Assembly (NCBI GenBank): GCA_045636385.1
Contig: JAZTXK010000023.1
Coordinates: 61,377 to 125,376 of the forward strand
From: CAG-390 sp045636385
GTDB lineage: Bacteria > Bacillota > Clostridia > Oscillospirales > CAG-272
DNA length: 64,000 nucleotides
Direction: 5' to 3'
The translations under genes were made by a program, and so were the position numbers. Of this stretch, positions 26,642-34,992 are shown piece after piece (the first letter of the stretch is position 1; the number at the start of each line of letters is the position of its first letter). The notes below the pieces were generated by a model. That model did no database searches, was not told the DNA's origin, and saw nothing but the letters and a program-made list of their open reading frames with translations.

Positions 26642-27736
26642 ATGGAAAAGAAGATTCGTATAGGTATCATTGGCTGCGGCGGCATCGCAAACGGAAAGCA
26701 TATGCCCTCACTTGCAAGACTCAAGCACATCGAGATGGTCGCATTCTGCGATATCATCGAGGAAAAGGCAAAGCAGGCTGCCGCAAAGTTCGGTTCTGCC
26801 GATGCAAAGGTCTACACCGATTACAAGGAGCTGCTCGAGGACAAGACCATCGACGTAGTTCACGTTTGTACCCCCAACCGTTCCCACTCCTTCATCACCG
26901 TTGACGCTCTCGAGTCGGGCAAGCACGTTATGTGCGAGAAGCCCATGGCGATCAATTCGGTTGAGGCAAAGAAGATGCTCGACGCCGCTGAAAGAACCGG
27001 CAAGAAGCTCTCTATCGGTTATCAGACCCGTAACCGTGCAGACGCGGTATATCTCAAGAAGCTCGTTGACGACGGTATGTTCGGCGATATCTACTATGCG
27101 AAGGCAACCGCACTTCGTCGCCGCGCAGTTCCCACCTGGGGCGTGTTCCTCAACGAATACGAGCAGGGCGGCGGTCCTCTGATCGACATCGGAACCCACG
27201 CGCTCGACCTCACTCTTTATATGCTTAACAACTACAAGCCCAAGTACTGCGTAGGTACAACTTACCACAAGCTCTCGCAGGCAGGCCCCGAGCATCAGGG
27301 CAACGCGTGGGGCAACTGGGATCCCGAGAAGTTCACGGTTGAGGATTCCGCATTCGGCTTCGTAGTTATGGAAAACGGCGCGACCATCAACCTTGAGTCC
27401 TCCTGGGCACTCAACGTAGCTGATCCCCGCGAGGCAGTAACCTCCTTCTGCGGTACTCTCGCAGGCGCGGATATGATCAACGGCCTCCGCATCAACGGCG
27501 TTGCACACAACGCGCAGTATGAACTCAAGCCCAACCTCGACGCCAAGGGCGCGGCATTCTACGACGGAAACGGCAACGAGTCACCCGCTGACCGCGAGGC
27601 TCGCCTCTGGATCGACGCAGTCATCAACGACACCGAGCCCCTCGTAACCCCCGAGCAGGCGTATACCGTAACCCGCATCCTTGAGGGTATCTACACCTCC
27701 GCGAAGACGGGTGATATCTATAGATTCGATAAATAA
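26642..27736 (+). CDS. Gfo/Idh/MocA-family sugar oxidoreductase
   Basis: The 364-aa protein has the Rossmann motif GIIGCGGIANGKHM, VCTPNRSHSFI, the EKPM catalytic-site motif (CEKPMAINS at about residue 97), and GTHALDLTLYML (GxHxxD). The ribosome site is AAGGAAGG. Directly downstream (11 bases) is a TIM-barrel sugar isomerase/epimerase, the partner with which this family often oxidises and rearranges inositols or keto-sugars. Substrate unknown. It differs from the paralog at 1228 in length and context. Confidence 0.9.
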   Translation: MEKKIRIGIIGCGGIANGKHMPSLARLKHIEMVAFCDIIEEKAKQAAAKFGSADAKVYTDYKELLEDKTIDVVHVCTPNRSHSFITVDALESGKHVMCEKPMAINSVEAKKMLDAAERTGKKLSIGYQTRNRADAVYLKKLVDDGMFGDIYYAKATALRRRAVPTWGVFLNEYEQGGGPLIDIGTHALDLTLYMLNNYKPKYCVGTTYHKLSQAGPEHQGNAWGNWDPEKFTVEDSAFGFVVMENGATINLESSWALNVADPREAVTSFCGTLAGADMINGLRINGVAHNAQYELKPNLDAKGAAFYDGNGNESPADREARLWIDAVINDTEPLVTPEQAYTVTRILEGIYTSAKTGDIYRFDK

Positions 27737-27747
27737 GGAGTAAAACC

Positions 27748-28716
27748 ATGAAACTTTGTGTTCTTGAAAATCTTTACGGCAACAAGACTCTTGAAGAGTC
27801 GCTGTCCATTCTCACCTCGCTTGGCGTACATACCGTTGAGGTTGGCGCGGGCGGATACCCCGGCAAGGCTCATTGCAATCCCGCAGAGCTTCTCGCTGAC
27901 GAGGCAAAATACAACGCATTCGTTGAAACCTTTAAGAAATACGACGTCGAGATCGCGGCTCTCGCTTGCCACGGCAACCCTCTGCATCCCGACAAGGCTA
28001 CCGCTGATAAGTTCGACAGCGACTTCCGCGAGGCAATCCTTCTCGCTGAAAAGCTCGGCGTTAAGACCATCGTAGGCTTCTCGGGCTGTCCCGGCGACAG
28101 CGAGGGCTCGAAGTACCCCAACTGGGTAACCTGCCCCTGGCCCGAGGACTTCCTTGCTATCCTTGAATGGCAGTGGAATGATAAGGTAATTCCTTATTGG
28201 AAGGGAATGGGCGCATTTGCACTCGCTCACGGCGTTGAGCATATCGCATTCGAGATGCACCCCGGATTCTGCGTATACAATCCCGAAACACTCCTCCGTC
28301 TCCGCGCGGCTGTCGGTGAGGTCATCGGCGCAAACTTCGACCCCTCCCACCTTCTCTGGCAGGGCATCGACCCCGTTGCCGCTATCCGCGAGCTCAAGGG
28401 CGCGATCTATCACTTCCACGCAAAGGACACCAAGATCGACAAGTACAATACCGCGAAGAACGGCGTTCTCGATACCAAGCATTACAGCGACGAGCTTAAC
28501 CGCGCGTGGGTATTCCGCGCAGTCGGCTTCGGTAACAACGAAAGCTACTGGAGAGACGTTATCTCCAACCTCCGCCTCTGCGGCTACGACGGAGCTATCT
28601 CCATCGAGCACGAGGACAGCATCATGACCGTCGACGAAGGACTCCGCAAGGCGATCTCCGTCCTCGCTCCCATCGTTATGACCGAGGATAAACCCAGAAC
28701 TATCTCTTGGGCATAA
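27748..28716 (+). CDS. Sugar phosphate isomerase/epimerase (AP-endonuclease-2-like TIM barrel)
   Basis: The 322-aa protein has the xylose-isomerase-like barrel pattern: GVHTVEVGAGGYPGKAH at strand 2, ALACHGNPLHPD, FEMHPGFCVYNP (metal Glu and His), ANFDPSHLLWQG (Asp-x-x-His), YHFHAKDT and ISIEHEDS (last metal Glu). All expected metal ligands are present. Known relatives isomerise or epimerise inosose, hexuloses or tagatose-type sugars. It is cotranscribed with the preceding dehydrogenase. R5 follows 14 bases after its stop. Confidence 0.9.
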   Translation: MKLCVLENLYGNKTLEESLSILTSLGVHTVEVGAGGYPGKAHCNPAELLADEAKYNAFVETFKKYDVEIAALACHGNPLHPDKATADKFDSDFREAILLAEKLGVKTIVGFSGCPGDSEGSKYPNWVTCPWPEDFLAILEWQWNDKVIPYWKGMGAFALAHGVEHIAFEMHPGFCVYNPETLLRLRAAVGEVIGANFDPSHLLWQGIDPVAAIRELKGAIYHFHAKDTKIDKYNTAKNGVLDTKHYSDELNRAWVFRAVGFGNNESYWRDVISNLRLCGYDGAISIEHEDSIMTVDEGLRKAISVLAPIVMTEDKPRTISWA

Positions 28717-28730
28717 CCACAACAAACACA

Positions 28731-28886
28731 GCGGAAAGTTTTTGAAGATTCTTAAGGAACTTTTTTCAAAAAGTTCCTTAAGTCGCCCTCCGCAGAGGGC
28801 GAAACATCCCCGTGCTTCAAGCGGGCGACGCCCCGTCGACCGCTTGGAAGGATTAAAACCACCCCTAGCGGGTGGTTTTAATCCTT
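28731..28886 (+). repeat. Dispersed structured repeat, half-unit R5 (type II tail)
   Basis: Block order as R2 and R3: ACAGCGGAAAGTTTTTGAAG, a long hairpin CTTAAGGAACTTT / AAAGTTCCTTAAG (fusing the head and CTTAAGG blocks), CGCCCTC-CGCA-GAGGGCG, a GACGCCCCGTC box, and a perfect terminal 17-bp stem at 28848-28885 with apical CACCC/GGGTG. No partner half-unit faces it. Confidence 0.85.
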
Positions 28887-28909
28887 CACTATACTTTAAG
28901 AGGTATACA

Positions 28910-29734
28910 ATGTATAAAAAAATCCTTATCGCCCTCGACCTCGAAGGCGTAAATAACGTCAAAGGCGTCCCCTACGAAGCTCTCTCCAAGGACACCGACG
29001 AATGGAAGATCGCAAGACGCCAGGGCGCACTTGAAGTCAACGCCGCAGCCGATGCTCTTTTCGCTGCGGGCGCGGAAAAAGTCGCTCTCTGGGATAACCA
29101 CGGCGGCGGTCATAATATCGATCCCGCCGACCTCGATCCTCGAATCACTCTTCTCGATCCCGATTTCGGAAAGCCGAGAATGTATTTCGCCGACGATTAC
29201 GATTGCGTCTGCTACTTTGGCTATCACGCAATGGAGGGCACCCTCGGCGGCGTGCTGGCGCATACGATGAGCAGTAAAACGGTTCAGTTCTATAAGCTCG
29301 GCGGCAAATATATCGGCGAGATCGATATGGATGGATATATCGCGGCTTCGCACGGCAAGCCCTCGGTCTTTTTCTGCGCGGGTGATATTGCTTGCGATCA
29401 GGCAAAACGCGCCGTGGAGGGTATCGTCACCGTCACAACAAAGCGCGAGATTTCGCGAAACGAAGCCGAATTCCGCGACAATGAAGTGCTTTTCCGCGAG
29501 ATTCGAGAGAAGATCGTGGAAGCGGTAAAGTCGGAGCACAGCTATAATACTCTTTCCTTCCCCGCCGTCTTTGAAAAATCCTTCAAGCGTGTCGAGGATG
29601 CGGATAAATATCTCACTCGTCTCAAAAACCGCGGCATTGATGCCGATTACCTCTCCGATGAGGTTATGGGCAAGGACGCGCACACGGTCGTTTCCACCAT
29701 ACATAACATCAGCGAATTCATATCCTGCATATAA
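28910..29734 (+). CDS. M55-family zinc D-aminopeptidase (DppA-like)
   Basis: The start at 28910 (MYKKILIALDLEGVNN) fits the family; the longer frame would translate the R5 repeat. The 274-aa protein has the M55 metal motifs DLEG (residues 8-11), DNHGGGHN and GYHAMEG. DppA cuts D-amino acid dipeptides such as D-Ala-D-Ala and often recycles cell-wall peptides. The gene follows a sugar operon across the repeat and is probably transcribed separately, though I see no clear promoter. Terminator at 29734-29760. Confidence 0.9.
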   Translation: MYKKILIALDLEGVNNVKGVPYEALSKDTDEWKIARRQGALEVNAAADALFAAGAEKVALWDNHGGGHNIDPADLDPRITLLDPDFGKPRMYFADDYDCVCYFGYHAMEGTLGGVLAHTMSSKTVQFYKLGGKYIGEIDMDGYIAASHGKPSVFFCAGDIACDQAKRAVEGIVTVTTKREISRNEAEFRDNEVLFREIREKIVEAVKSEHSYNTLSFPAVFEKSFKRVEDADKYLTRLKNRGIDADYLSDEVMGKDAHTVVSTIHNISEFISCI

Positions 29735-29760
29735 GAAAACAGCCGAAAAGGCTGTTTTCT
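29734..29760 (+). terminator. Terminator of the M55 peptidase gene
   Basis: An 11-bp stem AGAAAACAGCC / GGCTGTTTTCT, followed by TTTTT; it overlaps the stop codon by one base. Confidence 0.85.
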
Positions 29761-29827
29761 TTTTACCGCATATTTTCCCGTCCGCGAGCATATATTTTAG
29801 CGAAACATATCTCTCGGAGGACACAAA

Positions 29828-31420
29828 ATGCTTGATAATTTCAGCGGAAAATTTGATTACACCGCGCACGCTTTCGATCGCACCGAGACCTGCGATCTTT
29901 CGGACGATTACACTCTGCCAGACTATATGCCCGCCATTGGCAAGGTACTTTCCTGCACCGCCACAGCCGCACAGCCGACTCTCTACTTCGGTGCGGGCGG
30001 CGTTGAATGTGCGGGCGGCTTGCGCTATTCCCTGCTCTACGAATCCGCGGACAACGGCTCGCTTTTCTGCGCAAGCCTCCCCGGCGAATACGACGTTATG
30101 CTCACGCCCGACCGCGATATGAAATCCTCTTCGGACGGATCGGACGTTTCGGGGCTCTGCGACGCAATGCTTGAAAACGTCACCGCACGCGTGACCGCAC
30201 CGCGCCGTCTGACTCTGAAATCCAAGCTCCGCCTGCGCCCTGCGCTTCGTGTAAAAAATGAGTTCTCGCCCCTCGTACACGGTGCTGATATCTCGTCGGA
30301 GTCGATCAGAAAGCTCAGCGGAAACGCTTCCTGCACCGTCTGCGCTTCTGCGACCGCGATTCCGCTTATCTGCCGTGACAGCATTTCAAGAGCGGAGGCA
30401 GGACTTTCGCCCGAGAACGAGGTGCGCGTCATATCCTCACACGGCGACGTTATGATAACGCAGATCCAAAACACCGAAACGAGTGCCGATTGCCGCGGCG
30501 AGGTCAGTGTCACTCTGCTTATATGCCGCGAGGACGAGGGGGAGCGTCCACGCAGGATCATCCGAAAGCTGCCCTTCCAAACCACACTAACATTCGACTC
30601 ACCCATTCCATCGGGGGCAAGACAGATCGGTATTCGCGGCTACGGCGTCTGCCCCTCGGTGTCGCACAGCCTCGACGGCGACTCGATCTCGCTCGAAGCG
30701 GGCGTTCTCCTCTCTGCAGAAGTCGCGTCAAGCGCGCCTATCACTTATATCAAAGATATCTATTCAAAGAACGCCGACTGCGAAACGGCACACGCTGAGC
30801 TTGTGCTCCATTCGCCCGTTTCAGCCTTCAACGGTCACGCAACCGTCAGCGCGGCGCACGACCTTTCCTCGCTTGGTCTTGACAGCGGTATGAAGCTTTG
30901 CGACGTTACTGCAAAGATCCTCCCCGATATCGAAAAAGAGCTTTCGGCAAACGGCAAGCTGACGCTTTTGGGCAAGATGCGCATTTTCGCTATCGCCGAC
31001 AACGGCGGTGAATTCATTCCGATCGAATACGACGGCGATTTCCGTTACAGCGCGGATCTCAGCGAAGCCGTCGGTTTCGATGAACCTGTCATTTCCGCCA
31101 TTATGACCGTCGGCGACATCAAGGGACGGATCGACGCCGATAGCGTTGTATGTGACTGCGAGATCTGCGCCGCCGTGCTTATCGAAAAGAAGCAAAAGAT
31201 CAGAGCCCTTTCGGAAGCAAATCTCACGTCAACGTCCACCGCTGATGATTCGGGTGCGTCGATACTCGTTTGCTATCCCGCAAACGGTGAAACACTTTGG
31301 GACGTCGCAAAGAAGTACCGCACGGACGTGGCATTGATCGCTGAAAAGAACTCACTTCCCACTGTCGCCTCCCCCGACGCTCCCGATACTCTTTCTAAAA
31401 TAAAGTTTCTTATTATATAA
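29828..31420 (+). CDS. SipL-like SPOCS-domain protein with C-terminal LysM (spore coat morphogenesis)
   Basis: The 530-aa protein has no signal peptide. It carries repeated SPOCS-type beta regions (the DUF3794 pattern; for example VKNEFSPLVHGADISSESIRKLSGNASC and SVSHSLDGDSISLEAGVLLSAEV) and ends with a LysM domain (VCYPANGETLWDVAKKYRTDVALIAEKNSL, about residues 480-510). In Clostridium, SipL binds SpoIVA through its LysM to build the spore coat. This argues that the organism sporulates or descends from spore formers. The start has CTCGGAGGACAC upstream. Confidence 0.82.
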   Translation: MLDNFSGKFDYTAHAFDRTETCDLSDDYTLPDYMPAIGKVLSCTATAAQPTLYFGAGGVECAGGLRYSLLYESADNGSLFCASLPGEYDVMLTPDRDMKSSSDGSDVSGLCDAMLENVTARVTAPRRLTLKSKLRLRPALRVKNEFSPLVHGADISSESIRKLSGNASCTVCASATAIPLICRDSISRAEAGLSPENEVRVISSHGDVMITQIQNTETSADCRGEVSVTLLICREDEGERPRRIIRKLPFQTTLTFDSPIPSGARQIGIRGYGVCPSVSHSLDGDSISLEAGVLLSAEVASSAPITYIKDIYSKNADCETAHAELVLHSPVSAFNGHATVSAAHDLSSLGLDSGMKLCDVTAKILPDIEKELSANGKLTLLGKMRIFAIADNGGEFIPIEYDGDFRYSADLSEAVGFDEPVISAIMTVGDIKGRIDADSVVCDCEICAAVLIEKKQKIRALSEANLTSTSTADDSGASILVCYPANGETLWDVAKKYRTDVALIAEKNSLPTVASPDAPDTLSKIKFLII

Positions 31421-31455
31421 TGAAAAGATCCTCCGCAGCGCGGAGGATCTTTTCA
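31421..31455. terminator. Bidirectional terminator after the SipL-like gene
   Basis: A 15 to 16-bp stem beginning TGAAAAGATCCTCCGC immediately at the stop codon; it also ends the small gene on the minus strand. Confidence 0.8.
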
Positions 31456-31465
31456 TATTAAGGCG

Positions 31466-31657
31466 TTACGCCGTTTGAGTAAGAGAGCTGTGTATCTGTG
31501 CCGTTTCAAATGTGATAAGAGTGCTTGCGTGCTCTGCACAGCAAACCGATACGGCGTCGGTAGTCTCTGCGGCAACGTACATAGCGATCATTCCGAGTGC
31601 GGAAAGTCCCAGGAGAATTGCCATAATAAGCGCAATAATGCGAACTGCTTTAGACAT
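31466..31657 (-). CDS. Small membrane protein with a CC pair (unknown)
   Basis: The 63-aa product (MSKAVRIIALIMAILLGLSALGM...) has one N-terminal helix at about residues 5-30 and an outer part with the pair VCCAEH. It is believable despite its size: it has its own promoter (31687-31715), the ribosome site GTGAGG, and a terminator after the stop. The ATG at 31657 is preferred over one four codons upstream, which lies inside the ribosome site. Function unknown. Confidence 0.65.
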   Translation of the reverse strand: MSKAVRIIALIMAILLGLSALGMIAMYVAAETTDAVSVCCAEHASTLITFETAQIHSSLTQTA

Positions 31658-31686
31658 ATTATACCTCACAAATTTTCATTGTCTTA

Positions 31687-31715
31687 ATTATACTACATTC
31701 CAACTCAAATTGCAA
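31687..31715 (-). promoter_or_regulatory. Sigma-A promoter of the small membrane protein
   Basis: Minus strand: TTGCAA, 17 bases, TATAAT; 30 bases before the start codon. Confidence 0.75.
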
Positions 31716-31730
31716 TAGATTTTTATAAAA

Positions 31731-31762
31731 AAACAAGCACCTCCCGAGGGAGGTGCTTGTTT
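31731..31762 (-). terminator. Terminator of the Cys-repeat surface protein
   Basis: A perfect 15-bp stem AAACAAGCACCTCCC with loop GA; T-run on the minus strand. Confidence 0.85.
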
Positions 31763-31790
31763 ATGTAAGACAATAATCTGTTAATTCAGA

Positions 31791-33137
31791 TTAGTTCTCT
31801 CTCTTCTTGAAGCTAACAACTGCAACGCCTGCAACTGCAACTGCTACGAGAGCAACTGCGAAGAAGATAGCGTTGTCGCCGGTATCGGGAGAACCGGGCT
31901 CTACAGGAGTCTCGCCGGTAGCGGGGAGAATAACAGCCTTGAGGTTGGTATTCTTGGTGCAAGCTGCATCAAGCCAAGCGTAACCGCAATCCTTGCAGTA
32001 CCAGTACTCAATGTTACCGGTCTCGGTAGCGGTAGCTGCCTTAGCCTCTACGTGCTCAACAACGTGTGCAAGAGGAAGCATAACAGCGAGTCTGTTGGAA
32101 GCAACGCCGCCTTCAACCTCTACCCAATCACATGCGGAGCAGTAGGAGTAAGCGATGTTACCAAGCTCGAAGCAAGTGGAAGCCTTAGCCTCAACAGCTA
32201 CGAGAGTGTGAGCTGCAGGAGTCTGAACTGCGAGTCTGTTGGAAGCTACGCCGCCTTCAACCTCTACCCAGTCACAGTTAGCGCAGTAGGAGTAAGCGAT
32301 GTTACCGTTCTCGGTGCAGGTTGCTGCCTTAGCCTCAACTGCTACGAGCTCGGGAGCTGCTACAAGGATAACAGCGAGTCTGGTGGTAGCTACGCCACCC
32401 TCAGCCTCCATCCAATCACAGTTGGAGCAGTACCAGTAAGCGATGTTACCTGCCTCAGCGCAAGTTGCAGCCTTAGCCTCAACTGCTACGAGAGCGTGTG
32501 CGGGAGCAAGCTTAACAGCCTGACGGTTGGAAGCGATACCGCCGTCAACCTCTACCCAGTCACAGTTCTCACAGTAGGAGTAAGCGATGTTACCGAACTC
32601 TTCGCAAGTAGCTGCCTTAGCCTCTACTGCTACGAGCTTGTGTGCGGGAGCAAGCTTAACTGCGAGAAGGTTGGAAGCGATACCACCGTCAACCTCTACC
32701 CAGTCACATGCGGTGCAGTAAGAGTAAGCGATGTTACCGAACTCTTCGCAAGTAGCTGCCTTTGCCTCAACTGCTACGAGAGTGTGAGCAGCGGGGGTCT
32801 TAACTGCAAGAAGGTTGGAAGCAACGCCGCCTGCAACCTCTACCCAGTCACAGTACTTGCAGTACTTGTACTCGATGTTACCGGTCTCGGAGCAAGTAGC
32901 TGCCTTAGCCTTAACGGTAGTGAGGGTGTGGGTGTGCTCGGTCTTAACCTGGGGCTCAACAGTGCCACAAGCGCAGTAACGCTCAAAGGTCTTAGTGCCA
33001 TTGGTAGCGTCAACGAGAACCCATGCGCTCCAGTCGTGCTCGCCCTTAGCGCAATCGGTTGCAGCTGCGAATGCAAATACAGTAAGAGCTGCAATGCAAA
33101 GAACAACTGCCATGAAAATTGTTGTAAACTTTCTCAT
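31791..33137 (-). CDS. Surface protein with seven Cys-rich tandem repeats and P-x-TGD anchor
   Basis: The 448-aa protein has a signal peptide (1-27) and about seven repeats of 44 to 45 residues with the pattern HxLVAVEAKAATCxExGNIAYSYCxxCDWVEVxGG. Each repeat has three Cys (C, YC, xCDW) and the middle ones are nearly identical. It ends GSPDTGDNA, a hydrophobic segment and FKKREN. The Cys spacing hints at a metal or disulfide knuckle, but three Cys is unusual for a zinc ribbon. No enzyme domain is visible. The gene has its own promoter and terminator. Confidence 0.8.
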   Translation of the reverse strand: MRKFTTIFMAVVLCIAALTVFAFAAATDCAKGEHDWSAWVLVDATNGTKTFERYCACGTVEPQVKTEHTHTLTTVKAKAATCSETGNIEYKYCKYCDWVEVAGGVASNLLAVKTPAAHTLVAVEAKAATCEEFGNIAYSYCTACDWVEVDGGIASNLLAVKLAPAHKLVAVEAKAATCEEFGNIAYSYCENCDWVEVDGGIASNRQAVKLAPAHALVAVEAKAATCAEAGNIAYWYCSNCDWMEAEGGVATTRLAVILVAAPELVAVEAKAATCTENGNIAYSYCANCDWVEVEGGVASNRLAVQTPAAHTLVAVEAKASTCFELGNIAYSYCSACDWVEVEGGVASNRLAVMLPLAHVVEHVEAKAATATETGNIEYWYCKDCGYAWLDAACTKNTNLKAVILPATGETPVEPGSPDTGDNAIFFAVALVAVAVAGVAVVSFKKREN

Positions 33138-33177
33138 TTTTAATCTCCTTTTCTAATTCTGAAAGTTTTTCGGATAT

Positions 33178-33206
33178 ATTATATCACACAAACACTTTTA
33201 AGTCAA
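33178..33206 (-). promoter_or_regulatory. Sigma-A promoter of the Cys-repeat surface protein
   Basis: Minus strand: TTGACT, 17-base spacer ending TGA, TATAAT; 40 bases before the ATG at 33137. Confidence 0.8.
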
Positions 33207-33363
33207 TGCTTTTTCGAAAATCTTTATTTATATTTTGGCATTTTCATAATTTTTTTTTGGCTTTAGCAGAATTATGCTTATTTTGAGGCCAAAAGCACTC
33301 AAATTGAGTCAAATTTACTTTTTATTCCAAAAATTATTTTTTCCATTCATTCCTAAAAAGCAC

Positions 33364-33392
33364 TTTACAAAAAGCTTATTTTTTGGTATAAT
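33364..33392 (+). promoter_or_regulatory. Sigma-A promoter of the CHAP/SH3 protein
   Basis: TTTACA, 17-base spacer ending TGG, TATAAT; 36 bases before the ATG. Confidence 0.7.
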
Positions 33393-33428
33393 TATGTATT
33401 GTTAAAACCTAATTTCACGAGGTGTTTC

Positions 33429-34949
33429 ATGTTCTCTTCATTTAATAAAAAGGCACTCTGCCTGCTGCTTTGCGCAGTGATGTTTACGTCCTTTTTTGCG
33501 ACCACCGCATCTGCCTCGATCAAGCCGAATTACTCGGCTTACAAGTACGGCGATGCATATATGACGAGCGTTTATTACGAGCGTTTACTTGAAGCAAAAG
33601 CTAAACTGACGGGCGACCATCGCTACGACGTTATCCTCGTCGCGCTCTCGCAGGTAGGTTACCACGAGGGCAATTCGGATGCCGATATGGACGGCTGGAA
33701 TCTCGGCGGCTCGGAAAATTACGTCGAATACAACCGCCTTTTCACGAAGCTTGAGGGCATCTGGGGTTACGCTTGGTGCGCGGCTTTCGTTTCCTGGTGC
33801 CAGTATCAGGCGGGCGTCCCCGCCGAGATCGACTGCTCCGAGGTAAGCTGTCCGCGAATGATAAATGAAATTTTGAAGCCTCAAAACCTCTACAAAACCC
33901 GCGAATCGGGCTATATTCCGACCATCGGCGATCTCATTTACTTCAAAAACAAGACATCAACTGCCATTTCAACGCACGTCGGACTCGTTATCGGCGTTCG
34001 CGACGGCTACGTTTACACGATCGAGGGCAACGGCGGAGAAAAGGTCGCGCGACACAAATACGCGCTCGATGACAGCTACATAGTCGGCTACGGTGCTCTC
34101 AAATACGAAACCAAGGAAGGCACCGATTACTCGGTCTTCTCGCTTGAGGAAGACGAATCAAAGCCCGGCAAATACACCGTCACCGCCGACTCTCTCAACG
34201 TCCGTGCGGGCGCGGGAACATCATTCTCGGTGCTCGGTACTCTCAAGCACGGCGACGAGGTCGAGGTTCTTAAATTTAACGAAAACTGGGGAAAGATCGA
34301 CTTCAACGGTAAAGAAGGCTGGATCTCCGCATCATATCTTCGCTCAAATGACGTAAACGTCTTCACTATATATTATAATGTAGGCGAGGGCAAGATGAAG
34401 CTGACGCAGCAGCGCAAATTCCCCGGCAATGAAACGGTCATCACCGACGAGATCCCCACGCTTGAGGGCAACACCTTCCTCGGCTGGGCAACCGAAAAGG
34501 GCGGTGAGGTAGTTTACACCTCGGGCGCAAGCTACACCGCCGACGAAAACGTCACTCTTTACGCCGTGTGGGATCCGATAATGCTGACAGTTACCTTTGC
34601 CGACTTCGACGGAAGTGTTCTCGCGACCGCTCAATATCCCTACGGTGCAAAAGTAGAAGCTCCCGCCGATATCACTCCCTCGCGAGAAAGCGACGGCGAA
34701 TTTGCATATGAATTTGCAGGCTGGGATGAAAAGCTGACTTGGTATCTCAAAAAAGACGTCACCTACACCGCGACCTACACCTCCCGCGAGCTGACCGCCG
34801 AGGAGAAGGAGCAGTTCATCGCGGCACAAGCAACCGAAGAGATCACCGAGCCCACCGCCGAGGGCGGATGCGGAGCGGCAATTGCATTCTTCCCAACTAT
34901 ACTGATGCTGATACCGACAGCTATTATAATAAAAAGGAAAGAAAATTAA
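33429..34949 (+). CDS. Secreted CHAP-domain cell-wall hydrolase with SH3b and InlB-type repeats
   Basis: The start at 33429 (MFSSFNKKALC) has CACGAGGTG upstream; a TTG 10 codons earlier would sit at the transcription start. The 506-aa protein has a signal peptide, a CHAP peptidase domain (residues 60-230; Cys in WCAAFVSWC, His in STHVGLVIG), a bacterial SH3 domain (SLNVRAGAGTSFSVLGTLKHG), a Listeria-Bacteroides repeat (GNTFLGWATEKGGEVVY), a second beta module, and a GGCG plus membrane-helix end with KRKEN. It probably trims peptidoglycan at the cell surface. Confidence 0.88.
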   Translation: MFSSFNKKALCLLLCAVMFTSFFATTASASIKPNYSAYKYGDAYMTSVYYERLLEAKAKLTGDHRYDVILVALSQVGYHEGNSDADMDGWNLGGSENYVEYNRLFTKLEGIWGYAWCAAFVSWCQYQAGVPAEIDCSEVSCPRMINEILKPQNLYKTRESGYIPTIGDLIYFKNKTSTAISTHVGLVIGVRDGYVYTIEGNGGEKVARHKYALDDSYIVGYGALKYETKEGTDYSVFSLEEDESKPGKYTVTADSLNVRAGAGTSFSVLGTLKHGDEVEVLKFNENWGKIDFNGKEGWISASYLRSNDVNVFTIYYNVGEGKMKLTQQRKFPGNETVITDEIPTLEGNTFLGWATEKGGEVVYTSGASYTADENVTLYAVWDPIMLTVTFADFDGSVLATAQYPYGAKVEAPADITPSRESDGEFAYEFAGWDEKLTWYLKKDVTYTATYTSRELTAEEKEQFIAAQATEEITEPTAEGGCGAAIAFFPTILMLIPTAIIIKRKEN

Positions 34950-34953
34950 AAAC

Positions 34954-34985
34954 AAACGGACTTTTGCCGAGGCAAAAGTCCGTTT
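34954..34985. terminator. Bidirectional terminator between converging genes
   Basis: A 14 to 15-bp stem AAACGGACTTTTGCC with loop GA/GAG and T-runs on both sides. Confidence 0.9.
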
Positions 34986-34992
34986 TTCTTTA

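Noticed and set aside
28742..28909. N-terminal extension of the M55 peptidase
   Set aside because: It would translate the R5 repeat; the family starts at MYKKILIALDLEG, which has its own ribosome site.
33399..33428. TTG start of the CHAP protein
   Set aside because: It lies 7 bases past the -10 box, with no ribosome site; the ATG at 33429 starts a proper signal peptide.
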